Shown piece after piece: positions 1-5,630 of a DNA stretch of 5,850 bases. Under the pieces are notes generated by a model. It saw nothing but the letters and a program-made list of their open reading frames with translations, was not told the DNA's origin and made no database searches. How positions within the stretch are numbered: position 1 is the first letter of the stretch; each line of letters begins with the position of its first letter. The translations under genes were made by a program, and so were the position numbers. Source of the stretch: Myxococcota bacterium (GTDB taxonomy: Bacteria > Myxococcota_A > UBA9160 > PR03); contig JASJBO010000425.1 of assembly GCA_030066475.1 (NCBI GenBank), forward strand, positions 1 through 5,850, in the 5' to 3' direction.

Positions 1-79
1 CGGCTTCGCCTCCGGCCTTGGTGGACTCCGCTCGCCTGCGGCTCGCTGCGCGCTTCGGCTTCGCCTCCGCTTGCGGCTT
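1..79. repeat. GC-rich intergenic repeat, left-edge copy
   Basis: This stretch holds one copy of the repeat found elsewhere in the window. The 30-bp core begins at 24 (GACTCCGCTCGCCTGCGGCT and onward to about 53) and differs from the exact copies by one base (T to C at the fifth position). It is followed by a module ending in CTCCGCTTGCGG, as in the copy at 1213-1264 read on the minus strand. The submotif CGGCTTCGCCTCCG occurs twice, at 1-14 and 56-69, so the repeat probably continues to the left of the window. No coding region is supported here. Confidence 0.75.
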
Positions 80-101
80 CCCCCTCCGATCCTGGAGGGG
101 G
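80..101 (-). terminator. Hairpin just downstream of the small secreted protein gene
   Basis: CCCCCTCC (80-87) and GGAGGGGG (94-101) are perfect 8-bp inverted arms around a 6-base loop. The hairpin lies 3 bp beyond the stop codon of the minus-strand gene ending at 105. Position and stability suit a transcript 3' end. However, no T-run follows the stem on the minus strand, so it is not a classical intrinsic terminator and may mainly protect the mRNA end. Confidence 0.5.
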
Positions 102-104
102 TGA

Positions 105-464
105 CTAGTCCTGGTTCAGCTCGAAGCGGAGCAGGGCGGGGTCGGTGGTGGGGGGAGCGCCGTAGTTGTAGCCCTGGCCGTTCAGCACGACGATCTCGTC
201 CTTCACCGGGTCGTTGGCGACCGCCTGGGCGAGGTCCTCGTAGAGGTTGGCGAGCCGGGCGGCCTGCTGCCGCGCGGGCACCGGGTTGGCGCGGCACGAC
301 GGCCCCTCGCTCGGGAGTGGCAGCAGCGGCGCGTGGCTCATGAGCTGCGACGGGTCGGCGGCCGGCTCGGCGCGCGCCCAGCGGACGCCGGGCGACGAGA
401 GCAGCAGCATCGCGACCACTGCGGATGCGCCCAGGATCGTCTTGCAGTCGATGCGGTGTCCCAT
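105..464 (-). CDS. Small secreted protein of unknown function
   Basis: A 119-residue protein I do not recognise. Residues 1-32 look like a Sec signal peptide: basic N-terminus (H3, R4, K8), hydrophobic core at about 10-24, and a likely cleavage site at A30-R31-A32. The predicted mature part is only about 87 residues. It has one cysteine (C57), a proline-rich stretch at about 46-63, an amphipathic helix-like stretch at about 64-84, and a C-terminal segment with the pattern NGQGYNYG (95-102). The single C57 is not in a lipobox position, so a lipoprotein is unlikely. The ATG start is supported by GGAG (470-473 on the complement) 5 bases upstream. It is divergent from the isochorismatase-like gene and is followed by a hairpin at 80-101. 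It probably acts in the periplasm or outside the cell; its function is unknown. Confidence 0.75.
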   Translation of the reverse strand: MGHRIDCKTILGASAVVAMLLLSSPGVRWARAEPAADPSQLMSHAPLLPLPSEGPSCRANPVPARQQAARLANLYEDLAQAVANDPVKDEIVVLNGQGYNYGAPPTTDPALLRFELNQD

Positions 465-481
465 CGGAGCTCCGTGTTAGT

Positions 482-499
482 CTTCCAGCCCACTGGAAG
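482..499. promoter_or_regulatory. Perfect inverted repeat between divergent genes
   Basis: CTTCCAG (482-488) and CTGGAAG (493-499) form a perfect 7-bp inverted repeat around CCCA. It lies 17 bp upstream of the minus-strand start at 464 and about 145 bp upstream of the plus-strand start at 646. It could be a regulator-binding site or a 5' leader hairpin for the small secreted protein. The rest of the 181-bp space shows no convincing -35/-10 pair and no other gene. Confidence 0.3.
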
Positions 500-633
500 G
501 ATCGACCGGACGCGAAGCCGGCTTGATGCCCGGATCGCCCGCCGGAGCGCCCAGCTGGCACGACGGGCGCAGCGGGCAGCGCGCTGCGGGTCGCGCGCGG
601 GCGCCGTGCGGACACGCTGCCGGCAAGCTGCGG

Positions 634-640
634 AAGGAGG
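634..640 (+). promoter_or_regulatory. Strong ribosome binding site that fixes a TTG start
   Basis: AAGGAGG at 634-640 closely matches the Shine-Dalgarno consensus and is 5 bases upstream of TTG at 646. The reading frame stays open back to an ATG at 523, but the 41 extra residues are low-complexity Arg/Ala/Gly with no family match and that ATG has no comparable site. TTG 646 is therefore the better start. Confidence 0.75.
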
Positions 641-645
641 GGAGC

Positions 646-1206
646 TTGGCCTCGCACGAACGCACGCTCGACCGGAGCCGCTCGCTGCTGCTCGTGATCG
701 ACCTCCAGGAGTCCTATCGGGGCAAGCTCCGCGAGGAGGAGCGGGTGGTGGGCGCGACCCGCCGCCTGCTCGACGCGGCAAGCGCGCTCGGCGTGCCCGT
801 GGTGTTGACCGAGCAGTACCCCAAGGGCCTGGGCGCCACGCGCAGCGAGATCGCGGAGCGGCTCCCGCGCGACACGGACCGCTTCGAGAAGACCAGCTTC
901 TCGGCGCTCGGCGCCGGCGGCCTGCGCGAGCGCCTCGAGGCGCTGGGGCGCGATCAGGTCGTGGTGGCGGGCATCGAGACGCACGTGTGCGTGAACCAGA
1001 CGGTGCACGACCTGCTCGCCTCGGGGCGTTGCGTCCACGTGGTGCGGGACGCCGTCACCGCGCGCTTCCCGCTCGAGGACGGTGCCGGCTGGGCCAAGAT
1101 GGTGGGCTCGGGGGCCGTTCCCACCTCGACCGAGTGCGTGCTGTTCGAGTGGCTCGGCGACGCGCGAACGCCCGAGTTCAAGGCGATCCACAAGCTCGTC
1201 GTCTGA
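646..1206 (+). CDS. Isochorismatase-family cysteine hydrolase
   Basis: A 186-residue protein, typical length for the isochorismatase-like superfamily. The expected catalytic triad is visible: D19 in LLLVIDLQ, K82 in FEKTSFS and C115 in ETHVCV. G109-I110-E111 just before the cysteine matches the usual cis-peptide turn. TEQYPKGLG (55-63) and the pattern around C115 resemble the ISOC1/ISOC2 and YcaC-like branch rather than EntB-type isochorismatases. The enzymes of this family hydrolyse C-N or vinyl-ether bonds (amides, ureido compounds, isochorismate); the substrate here cannot be told. It should be cytoplasmic, with no signal peptide. It stands alone on the plus strand, divergent from the small secreted protein and convergent with the kinase gene. 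Its stop is followed within 6 bp by the tandem repeat array. Family assignment is firm, specific function is open. Confidence 0.9.
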   Translation: MASHERTLDRSRSLLLVIDLQESYRGKLREEERVVGATRRLLDAASALGVPVVLTEQYPKGLGATRSEIAERLPRDTDRFEKTSFSALGAGGLRERLEALGRDQVVVAGIETHVCVNQTVHDLLASGRCVHVVRDAVTARFPLEDGAGWAKMVGSGAVPTSTECVLFEWLGDARTPEFKAIHKLVV

Positions 1207-1469
1207 CGTCCCCGCAAGCGGAGGCGAAGCCGGAGCGCGCAGCGAGCCGCAGGCGAGCGAAGTCAATCAAGACGCGCCCGCACCGGCAACGACTTCCTAC
1301 GCGGGCACCCCCGCAAGCGCAGCCGCGCAGCGGCGGAGCGCGCAGCGAGCCGCAGGCGAGCGAAGTCCATAAGGCCGTCTTCGCGCTGGCAAGGAGATCC
1401 CTGACAGCGCCCGCGCAAGCGGAGCCGCGCAGCGGCGGAGCGCGCAGCGAGCCAAAGGCGAGCGAAGTC
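1207..1469. repeat. Tandem array of three ~100-bp GC-rich repeat units
   Basis: Nearly all of the 263 bp between two convergent genes is repeat. Three conserved blocks of 52-56 bp lie at 1213-1264, 1312-1367 and 1414-1469, giving a period of 99-102 bp. Read on the minus strand each begins GACTTCGCTCGCC and ends near GCTTGCG. Two spacers of about 46 bp (1265-1311, 1368-1413) also resemble each other weakly, sharing GGCAA and a nearby TCC. The block at 1414-1469 abuts the kinase stop codon at 1470-1472. Block 1 contains a GGCTTCGCC module, while blocks 2 and 3 carry the self-complementary CCGC-GCA-GCGG instead. No open frame here looks like a gene and no T-run terminator is visible; the array may itself form the 3' end of both transcripts. 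Confidence 0.85.
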
Positions 1470-2555
1470 CTAGAGGACGGCCTCGGCCTCGAGGTCGAGC
1501 GCGTGGGTCGCGTGGCGCTCGGCCATCACGGTGAACATGGCATCGCCGCGCTCGCTCTGGCCGACGATCATCGAGGCGACCACCGCCATCACCACGCCGG
1601 CGAAGCTGAAGCGCCGGTACTGCTCGAAGCAGGTATCCCAGTCGAGGTCGAGGACGCCCGCCGCCCGCAGCGCGCCGTGGTACTCGCGCAGCAGCTCGCG
1701 CTCGTGCTTGCGGCGCTCGTCCACCGGCAGCCCGGCGCCCAGGAAGTAGGAGGCGTCGCCGAGCGCGACGCCCAGCGCCGGCGTCTGCCAGTCGACCACC
1801 GCGAGCGGAGCCCCGCCCTCGGGCGAGCCGAACAGCATGTTGTCGAGCCGGTAGTCGCCGTGCGTCACGGTGAGGGGACCCGGCCGCGGCGTCGCCCACG
1901 CCTCCAGGTGGTCCGCCAGACGCTCCGCCAGGGCCAGGCACTCCGGCGGCAAGCGCTCGGCGAAGCGCGCCACGAAGCCGGGCCACACCTCCTTGTAGAT
2001 CGCCTCCAGCAGCCGGGCGCGCTCAGGCGAGCCCTGCTGGAGCCAGTCGAGCCCCGCCAGCGACGGGTCGTTCCAGCGCGGCGCGTGCAGCTTCGCCAGC
2101 TCCGCCAGCGCCAGCGCGGCCTCGTCGCGGGTGCAGCCGCGGATCTGGTCGCCCTGCCGGGCCGGCGCCAGGTCCTCGAAGAGCAGCGCGAACTCGGCGC
2201 TCGCGGGCTCGATCTCGGCGTAGTGACAGCGCGGCGTACGGATGCCCACCGTGGGCGCCACCTGCTGGTAGAAGCGCACCTCCCGCAGGTAGTTGCCCTG
2301 CGCGACCCCGGTGGCGCGACTGAGCGGGTCCTTCGAGGCGAACTTGCCCACCACCGAGGCGGGCGCGCCTGCGGGCGCGCCGCTGGTGCGCAGCCGGAAG
2401 CGCACGTTGCTCCCTACCTGACCCGTGCCAACCTCCTCGGCCTCGAACGAATCGACGCGCCCCTCGGGCAGCGCACCGGAACGGCGCAGCACCGCAGTGA
2501 GCCAGTCGGGTGTGACGCGGTCGGGGTCGGAGACGATCGGGGGCGGTTCGGACAC
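1470..2555 (-). CDS. APH/ecdysteroid-kinase-like phosphotransferase
   Basis: A 361-residue protein with the aminoglycoside-phosphotransferase/choline-kinase fold. A glycine-rich loop lies at about 43-54 (GTGQVGSNVRFR), the likely ATP-binding lysine is K71 in VVGKFASKD, and E92 is a possible partner. The Brenner motif HGDYRLDN spans 232-239 with catalytic D234 and N239, and D255 in VVDWQ is the metal-binding aspartate. All catalytic residues are kept, so it should be an active cytoplasmic ATP-dependent kinase. Relatives phosphorylate hydroxyl groups of small molecules, including hydroxyacyl-CoAs, sterols and antibiotics. Nothing here points to drug resistance, and the SDR neighbour favours a catabolic role. 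The GTG start at 2555 is 8 bp after the SDR stop, with only a weak ribosome binding site, which suggests translational coupling. The same frame stays open far upstream, but that part is the SDR gene's shadow. Its substrate is unknown. Confidence 0.9.
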   Translation of the reverse strand: MSEPPPIVSDPDRVTPDWLTAVLRRSGALPEGRVDSFEAEEVGTGQVGSNVRFRLRTSGAPAGAPASVVGKFASKDPLSRATGVAQGNYLREVRFYQQVAPTVGIRTPRCHYAEIEPASAEFALLFEDLAPARQGDQIRGCTRDEAALALAELAKLHAPRWNDPSLAGLDWLQQGSPERARLLEAIYKEVWPGFVARFAERLPPECLALAERLADHLEAWATPRPGPLTVTHGDYRLDNMLFGSPEGGAPLAVVDWQTPALGVALGDASYFLGAGLPVDERRKHERELLREYHGALRAAGVLDLDWDTCFEQYRRFSFAGVVMAVVASMIVGQSERGDAMFTVMAERHATHALDLEAEAVL

Positions 2556-2563
2556 GGCTCGCG

Positions 2564-3475
2564 CTAGATGCTCTCGGGCGCGCCGTCGTGCTCCGCGCGC
2601 GCGTCGTGTTGCTGCTTGGCTTCGAGCAGGCGCGGCATGGCGCGGTCGAGGTCGGCGAGCGACCAGAGCTCGCCCTCCTTCTGGAACGACCGGATCACGG
2701 CGGGCTGCTGCATGATGCCCACGCTGCCGCGCATCACGTTGATGATCTGCCCGGTGAAGTCCTGGGCGGCCGCGGACGCGAGCCAGGTGCAGACCGGCGC
2801 CACCTGCGCCGGGCTTCGCTCGGGCGCTTCGGCGTCGACGGCTTCGCCACGGCCCTCGGCCAGCGGGATCGTCAGTCGCGTGGCGGCGCCCGGAGAGATC
2901 GTGTTGACGGTGCAGCCGTACTTCGCGAGCTCGAGCGCCAGCACGCGACTGAAGCCGGCGATGCCCGCCTTGGCGGCGCCGTAGTTCGACTGGCCGAAGT
3001 TCCCGAACAGGCCCGAGACCGACGAGAAGTTCAGGATGCGGCAGGCCTCGCGGCCGGTCTCGCGGATGTAGCGCGCGAAGGGACTGGTGCAGCAGTAGTG
3101 CCCCTTCAGGTGCACGGCCATCACCACGTCCCAGTCGTCCTCGCTCATCTTGAAGATGGTGCGGTCGCGCAGGATGCCGGCGTTGTTGACCAGGATGTCG
3201 AGCGCGCCGAACGCGTCGATCGCGGTCAGGAAGATCGCGTGGCCGCCGTCGACGCTCGCCACGCTGTCGTCGTTGGCGACCGCCTCGCCACCGGCCGCCC
3301 GGATCTCGGCCACCACGTCGTCGGCGACCCGGCTCTCTCCGCTGCCGTCGGCCGCACCGCCCAGATCGTTGACCACGACCCGGGCCCCTGCGCGGGCGAA
3401 GTCGAGCGCGATCTCGCGCCCGATCCCGCGCCCGGCACCGGTGACGACCGCGATCTTCCCCTCGAGCACGCCCAT
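2564..3475 (-). CDS. Short-chain dehydrogenase, MFE-2-like 3-hydroxyacyl-CoA dehydrogenase type
   Basis: A 303-residue SDR. The nucleotide-binding TGAGRGIG is at 12-19, and N36-D37-L38-G39-G40 closes the second strand; an acidic D37 favours NAD(H) over NADP(H). NNAG is at 97-100 and the catalytic set is S152, Y165 and K169 (YGAAK). NDLGG plus a long C-terminal extension (about 250-303) with the pattern IRSFQKEGELWSLADLD resembles the dehydrogenase domain of peroxisomal MFE-2/HSD17B4 and bacterial relatives. The expected reaction is oxidation of a 3-hydroxyacyl-CoA or similar alcohol, or the reverse. It is cytoplasmic. The ATG start is 9 bp after the stop of the PNPOx-like gene and has no strong Shine-Dalgarno sequence, so it is probably translated by coupling. 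Family is certain; the acyl-CoA substrate is an inference. Confidence 0.92.
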   Translation of the reverse strand: MGVLEGKIAVVTGAGRGIGREIALDFARAGARVVVNDLGGAADGSGESRVADDVVAEIRAAGGEAVANDDSVASVDGGHAIFLTAIDAFGALDILVNNAGILRDRTIFKMSEDDWDVVMAVHLKGHYCCTSPFARYIRETGREACRILNFSSVSGLFGNFGQSNYGAAKAGIAGFSRVLALELAKYGCTVNTISPGAATRLTIPLAEGRGEAVDAEAPERSPAQVAPVCTWLASAAAQDFTGQIINVMRGSVGIMQQPAVIRSFQKEGELWSLADLDRAMPRLLEAKQQHDARAEHDGAPESI

Positions 3476-3484
3476 GCTGCGAAG

Positions 3485-4039
3485 CTAGCCCGCGACCTCG
3501 ACGGGCTCGTAGCGGATCACCAACCGCTCGCCGGTGTCGAAGCCCTTCGACATCTTCTCGCGCCAGTCGCCGATCTCGGCGGGGTACTTCTCGTCGAAGA
3601 TCCGGAGCAGGCGCTCGTTCACGGCGCGGTCGGTGACCCGGCTGGCCCGCGCCTCGAAGTGGGGCGCCTGGCGGAAGTCCTCGTTGTTCGGGCCGATCAA
3701 CCGCTTCCAGCGACCGTGGTCGCCCACCCAGATGCGCGCCCGGGCGAGGTCCTTCTCGAGAGCGCGCGCCTTCCAGGCGCTCGGGCTGGTGTTGAGCACC
3801 ACCGCACCGTCGATCCAGCCGAACCACACCTCCCCGTGGCAGGTGCTCTCGGCGCCGCTCGAGCGGAGCGGCGAGACGTAGACGTAGGGGCTCTTCTCGA
3901 GGGCCGCGCGCAGCTCTGCGGGCAGCGCAGGGCCCGCCTTCTCGTGGTGGGCGGCGCGGCCCAGCGCCGGCCAGAGCAGCAGTGCGGCCGCTCCGCCCAG
4001 GAAGGCGCGCCGGTCGATGCGGTCAGATTCCAGAGCCAT
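3485..4039 (-). CDS. Tat-exported PNPOx-like (FMN-binding split-barrel) protein
   Basis: A 184-residue protein. The N-terminus carries a twin-arginine signal: R10-R11 in DRRAFLGG, a hydrophobic stretch at about 14-26, and likely cleavage near residue 29-30. The mature part, with YVYVSPLRSSG (52-62), HGEVWFGWIDGAVVLNTS (68-85) and WKARALEKD (from 89), resembles pyridoxamine-phosphate-oxidase-like split barrels that bind FMN, F420 or heme. Tat export of a folded, cofactor-loaded protein to the periplasm fits this. Cofactor and substrate are unknown. I chose ATG 4039 because GGGGAGGAAG (4043-4052 on the complement) sits just upstream and the Tat motif follows at the usual distance; an in-frame ATG at 4066 would add 9 residues. 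The start overlaps the end of cysH by 17 bp, so the two are cotranscribed and probably coupled. Fold assignment comes from pattern recognition only. Confidence 0.8.
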   Translation of the reverse strand: MALESDRIDRRAFLGGAAALLLWPALGRAAHHEKAGPALPAELRAALEKSPYVYVSPLRSSGAESTCHGEVWFGWIDGAVVLNTSPSAWKARALEKDLARARIWVGDHGRWKRLIGPNNEDFRQAPHFEARASRVTDRAVNERLLRIFDEKYPAEIGDWREKMSKGFDTGERLVIRYEPVEVAG

Positions 4040-4805
4040 CCGCTTCCTCCCCGACGTGCAGTCCACACTCTCGCGTGTCGGCGTTCTCCCACCACCAGCG
4101 GCCGGCGCGCAGATCCTCGCCCGGCTCGACGGCGCGCGAGCACGGATCGCAGCCGACCGAAGGATAGCCCTGTCGGTGCAGCCGGTTGGTGGGCACGCCG
4201 TGATCGCGGACGTACTGGGCGACCTGGTCCTGGCTCCAGTCCGCCAGCGGGTTGAGCTTCACCAGCCCGCCGTGGGTCTCGTCGATCTCGACCTTGGGCG
4301 CCGCGCGCCGCGTGACGCTCTGCTCGCGCCGCAGCCCGGCAACCCAGGCGTCGATCCCGGACTCGGCGAAGTAGCGCCGCATCGGCTCGACCTTGCGCAC
4401 GCGGCAGCAGAGCTGGCGCCGCTCGACCGACTCGTAGAACAGGTTCTGCCCGTGGCGTCGCACCATCTCCTGCACCGCCCGGGCGTCGGGGAAGACCAGC
4501 TCCGGGCGCTTGCCGTAGCGGTCGCGCACGCGGTCGATCAGATCGTGCGTCGCCTGGGGCAGGCGCCCCGTGTCCAGCACGAAGACACGCGAGGAGGGCT
4601 CGATGCGGTGCATCATGTCGAGCAGCACCAGGCCCTCCGGAGCGCCGAACGAGCAGGAGAGAACCAGCCGGGGATGAAATTTCTTGATTCCCCAAGTCAA
4701 GATCTCTTCGGCGCTCCAGGCCTCGAACCGGCCCTCGTGAATCGACGCAAGTAGCTCTTCCGAAAGGGATTCCTGCGTCGTCGGCTGGAGGGCTCCGCTG
4801 GCCAT
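4023..4805 (-). CDS. cysH: Assimilatory adenylyl-sulfate (APS) reductase, [4Fe-4S] type
   Basis: A 260-residue cytoplasmic enzyme that reduces APS to sulfite and AMP using thioredoxin, a step of sulfate assimilation. It has the PAPS-reductase/ATP-pyrophosphatase fold: a nucleotide loop at about 48-56 (VLSCSFGAPE), LDTGRLPQATHDL (77-89), and R159-R160-E161-Q162-S163 in the family's GLRREQS motif. Four cysteines, C133-C134 and C219-x-x-C222, are the [4Fe-4S] ligands that mark APS reductases and are absent from classic E. coli-type PAPS reductases. C247 in ECGLH is the catalytic cysteine on the C-terminal tail. ATG 4805 is supported by AAAGGAT (4811-4817 on the complement). It is the first gene of a four-gene operon and is divergent from the histidine-kinase-like gene. 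No ATP sulfurylase or sulfite reductase gene is in the window, so the rest of the pathway must lie elsewhere. Confidence 0.95.
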   Translation of the reverse strand: MASGALQPTTQESLSEELLASIHEGRFEAWSAEEILTWGIKKFHPRLVLSCSFGAPEGLVLLDMMHRIEPSSRVFVLDTGRLPQATHDLIDRVRDRYGKRPELVFPDARAVQEMVRRHGQNLFYESVERRQLCCRVRKVEPMRRYFAESGIDAWVAGLRREQSVTRRAAPKVEIDETHGGLVKLNPLADWSQDQVAQYVRDHGVPTNRLHRQGYPSVGCDPCSRAVEPGEDLRAGRWWWENADTRECGLHVGEEADGSGI

Positions 4806-4946
4806 GGGAGATCCTTTCGGCGGGCGCGGAAGGCGAGTCGAGGAATTTCCGACTTCTGAGCCCGAAATGCAAGTCCGGATTGATACGGTACGAGACTCTG
4901 GAATCGGTCTAAGGTGGGCGGACCCGCGGGTCGATAGCGGGGGTGC
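4806..4946. promoter_or_regulatory. Divergent promoter region between cysH and the kinase-like gene
   Basis: This 141-bp space must carry promoters for both directions. Its middle (about 4835-4916) is clearly less GC-rich than its surroundings, with AATTT, GATTGATA and TCTAAG tracts, as expected of a promoter. TTGATA at 4880-4885 could be a plus-strand -35 box, but no matching -10 lies 16-18 bp downstream. GACCCGCGGGTC (4921-4932) is a perfect 12-bp palindrome 14 bp before the plus-strand ATG and could be an operator. GGAATTTCC (4842-4850) is a short inverted repeat on the cysH side. No riboswitch was recognised. Confidence 0.45.
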
Positions 4947-5630
4947 ATGCCCCCCGTCCATCGACCGCTCGCCGCCGTGGCGGCCGAGCTGGCGCAGCTC
5001 GAGACGCTGCGCCACCTGACGCTCGGCGCAGCGCACACGCTGAACAACGCACTCACCAGCATCCTGGGCGAGACCAGCTTCCTGCTCGACGAGCGCAAGC
5101 AGGACGCCGAGGTGAGGGAGGCCTGCGAGCAGATCCAGCAGGAGGTCGAGCGCTGCGCCCGCCTCACGCGCGCGCTGCTGTCGCGGCGTGGTGAGCGCCC
5201 GGCGGACTCCGCGAGCGCGGACGCCGTGCGCATGCTGCGCGAGCTCGAGCCGCTGCTGCGCGACACCTTGAGCCGCAGCGTCGCGCTCGCGGTCGAGCTG
5301 CCCGACGACCCCTGCTGGGTGCGCGGGGCGCGCAGCGATCTGGAAGAGCTGGTCTTGATCGCGGTCCAGCGTCTGGTGCGGCTGTCGCCGTGCGGCGGCG
5401 CGCTGCACCTCGGGCTCGAGACCGACGGCGGGGAGCGCGTGATCTCGCTGCGCTTCGAGGCGGTGCGATCGGTCGAGCCGGGCTCCCACCCGCTCGACGG
5501 CGCCGACCAGCCCTGGGACGCCGTGGTGCTCGACGCCACCGCCGCGCTGGCCGCGAGCCATGGCGCGCGCCTCGAGGCCGAGCGCGCCGAGAGCGCGATC
5601 CACTTCCGCATCGCGCTCGAAGCTGGTTGA
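4947..5630 (+). CDS. Histidine-kinase-like protein lacking ATP-binding motifs (possible phosphotransfer protein)
   Basis: A 227-residue protein with no signal peptide, membrane segment or sensor domain. Residues about 15-80 look like a HisKA dimerisation helix pair: H30 in GAAHTLNNALTSILGE is the candidate phospho-acceptor, with T31 where active kinases usually have Glu or Asp. Residues about 120-227 align with a kinase catalytic domain, but the two N-box asparagines fall at I138 and R142. The DxGxG box is not found, and the GLGL box region reads WDAVVLDA before ASHGARLEAE. It therefore probably cannot bind ATP the usual way. ChpT-type histidine phosphotransferases have this architecture and length, so a phosphorelay role is plausible. 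ATG 4947 is the first possible start, since an in-frame TAG lies at 4935-4937; the upstream GGGGG is a poor ribosome binding site, and GTG 4977 is an alternative. The stop codon runs directly into the repeat at 5629. Confidence 0.75.
   Translation: MPPVHRPLAAVAAELAQLETLRHLTLGAAHTLNNALTSILGETSFLLDERKQDAEVREACEQIQQEVERCARLTRALLSRRGERPADSASADAVRMLRELEPLLRDTLSRSVALAVELPDDPCWVRGARSDLEELVLIAVQRLVRLSPCGGALHLGLETDGGERVISLRFEAVRSVEPGSHPLDGADQPWDAVVLDATAALAASHGARLEAERAESAIHFRIALEAG

Noticed and set aside
523..645. ATG 523 as start of the isochorismatase-like protein
   Set aside because: It would add 41 low-complexity residues ahead of a family-length protein, and AAGGAGG is correctly placed only for TTG 646.
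1213..1469. CRISPR array
   Set aside because: Repeats of 52-56 bp with only three copies, spacers that resemble each other and no cas genes nearby. It is a tandem repeat, not a CRISPR.
1470..2555. Antibiotic resistance gene
   Set aside because: The fold is shared with aminoglycoside phosphotransferases, but the sequence pattern and operon partners fit the broad metabolic phosphotransferase group; nothing visible indicates resistance.
333..2567. A 744-codon open frame on the plus strand
   Set aside because: It covers the isochorismatase-like gene in another frame, the repeat array and the antisense of the kinase gene. Its translation is Arg/Ala-rich with no domain. It is an artefact of stop-poor GC-rich DNA.
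2556..3827. N-terminal extension of the kinase into a 785-residue protein
   Set aside because: The extension is a frame shadow of the SDR and PNPOx-like genes and is low-complexity. GTG 2555 right after the SDR stop is the natural start.
2588..4255. A 555-codon open frame on the plus strand opposite the operon
   Set aside because: It is antisense to the SDR, PNPOx-like and cysH genes, all of which have clear catalytic motifs. Its product has no recognisable motif.
4806..5603. N-terminal extension of CysH to 526 residues
   Set aside because: The extra part is antisense to the histidine-kinase-like gene and the promoter region. ATG 4805 has its own ribosome binding site and gives the normal family length.
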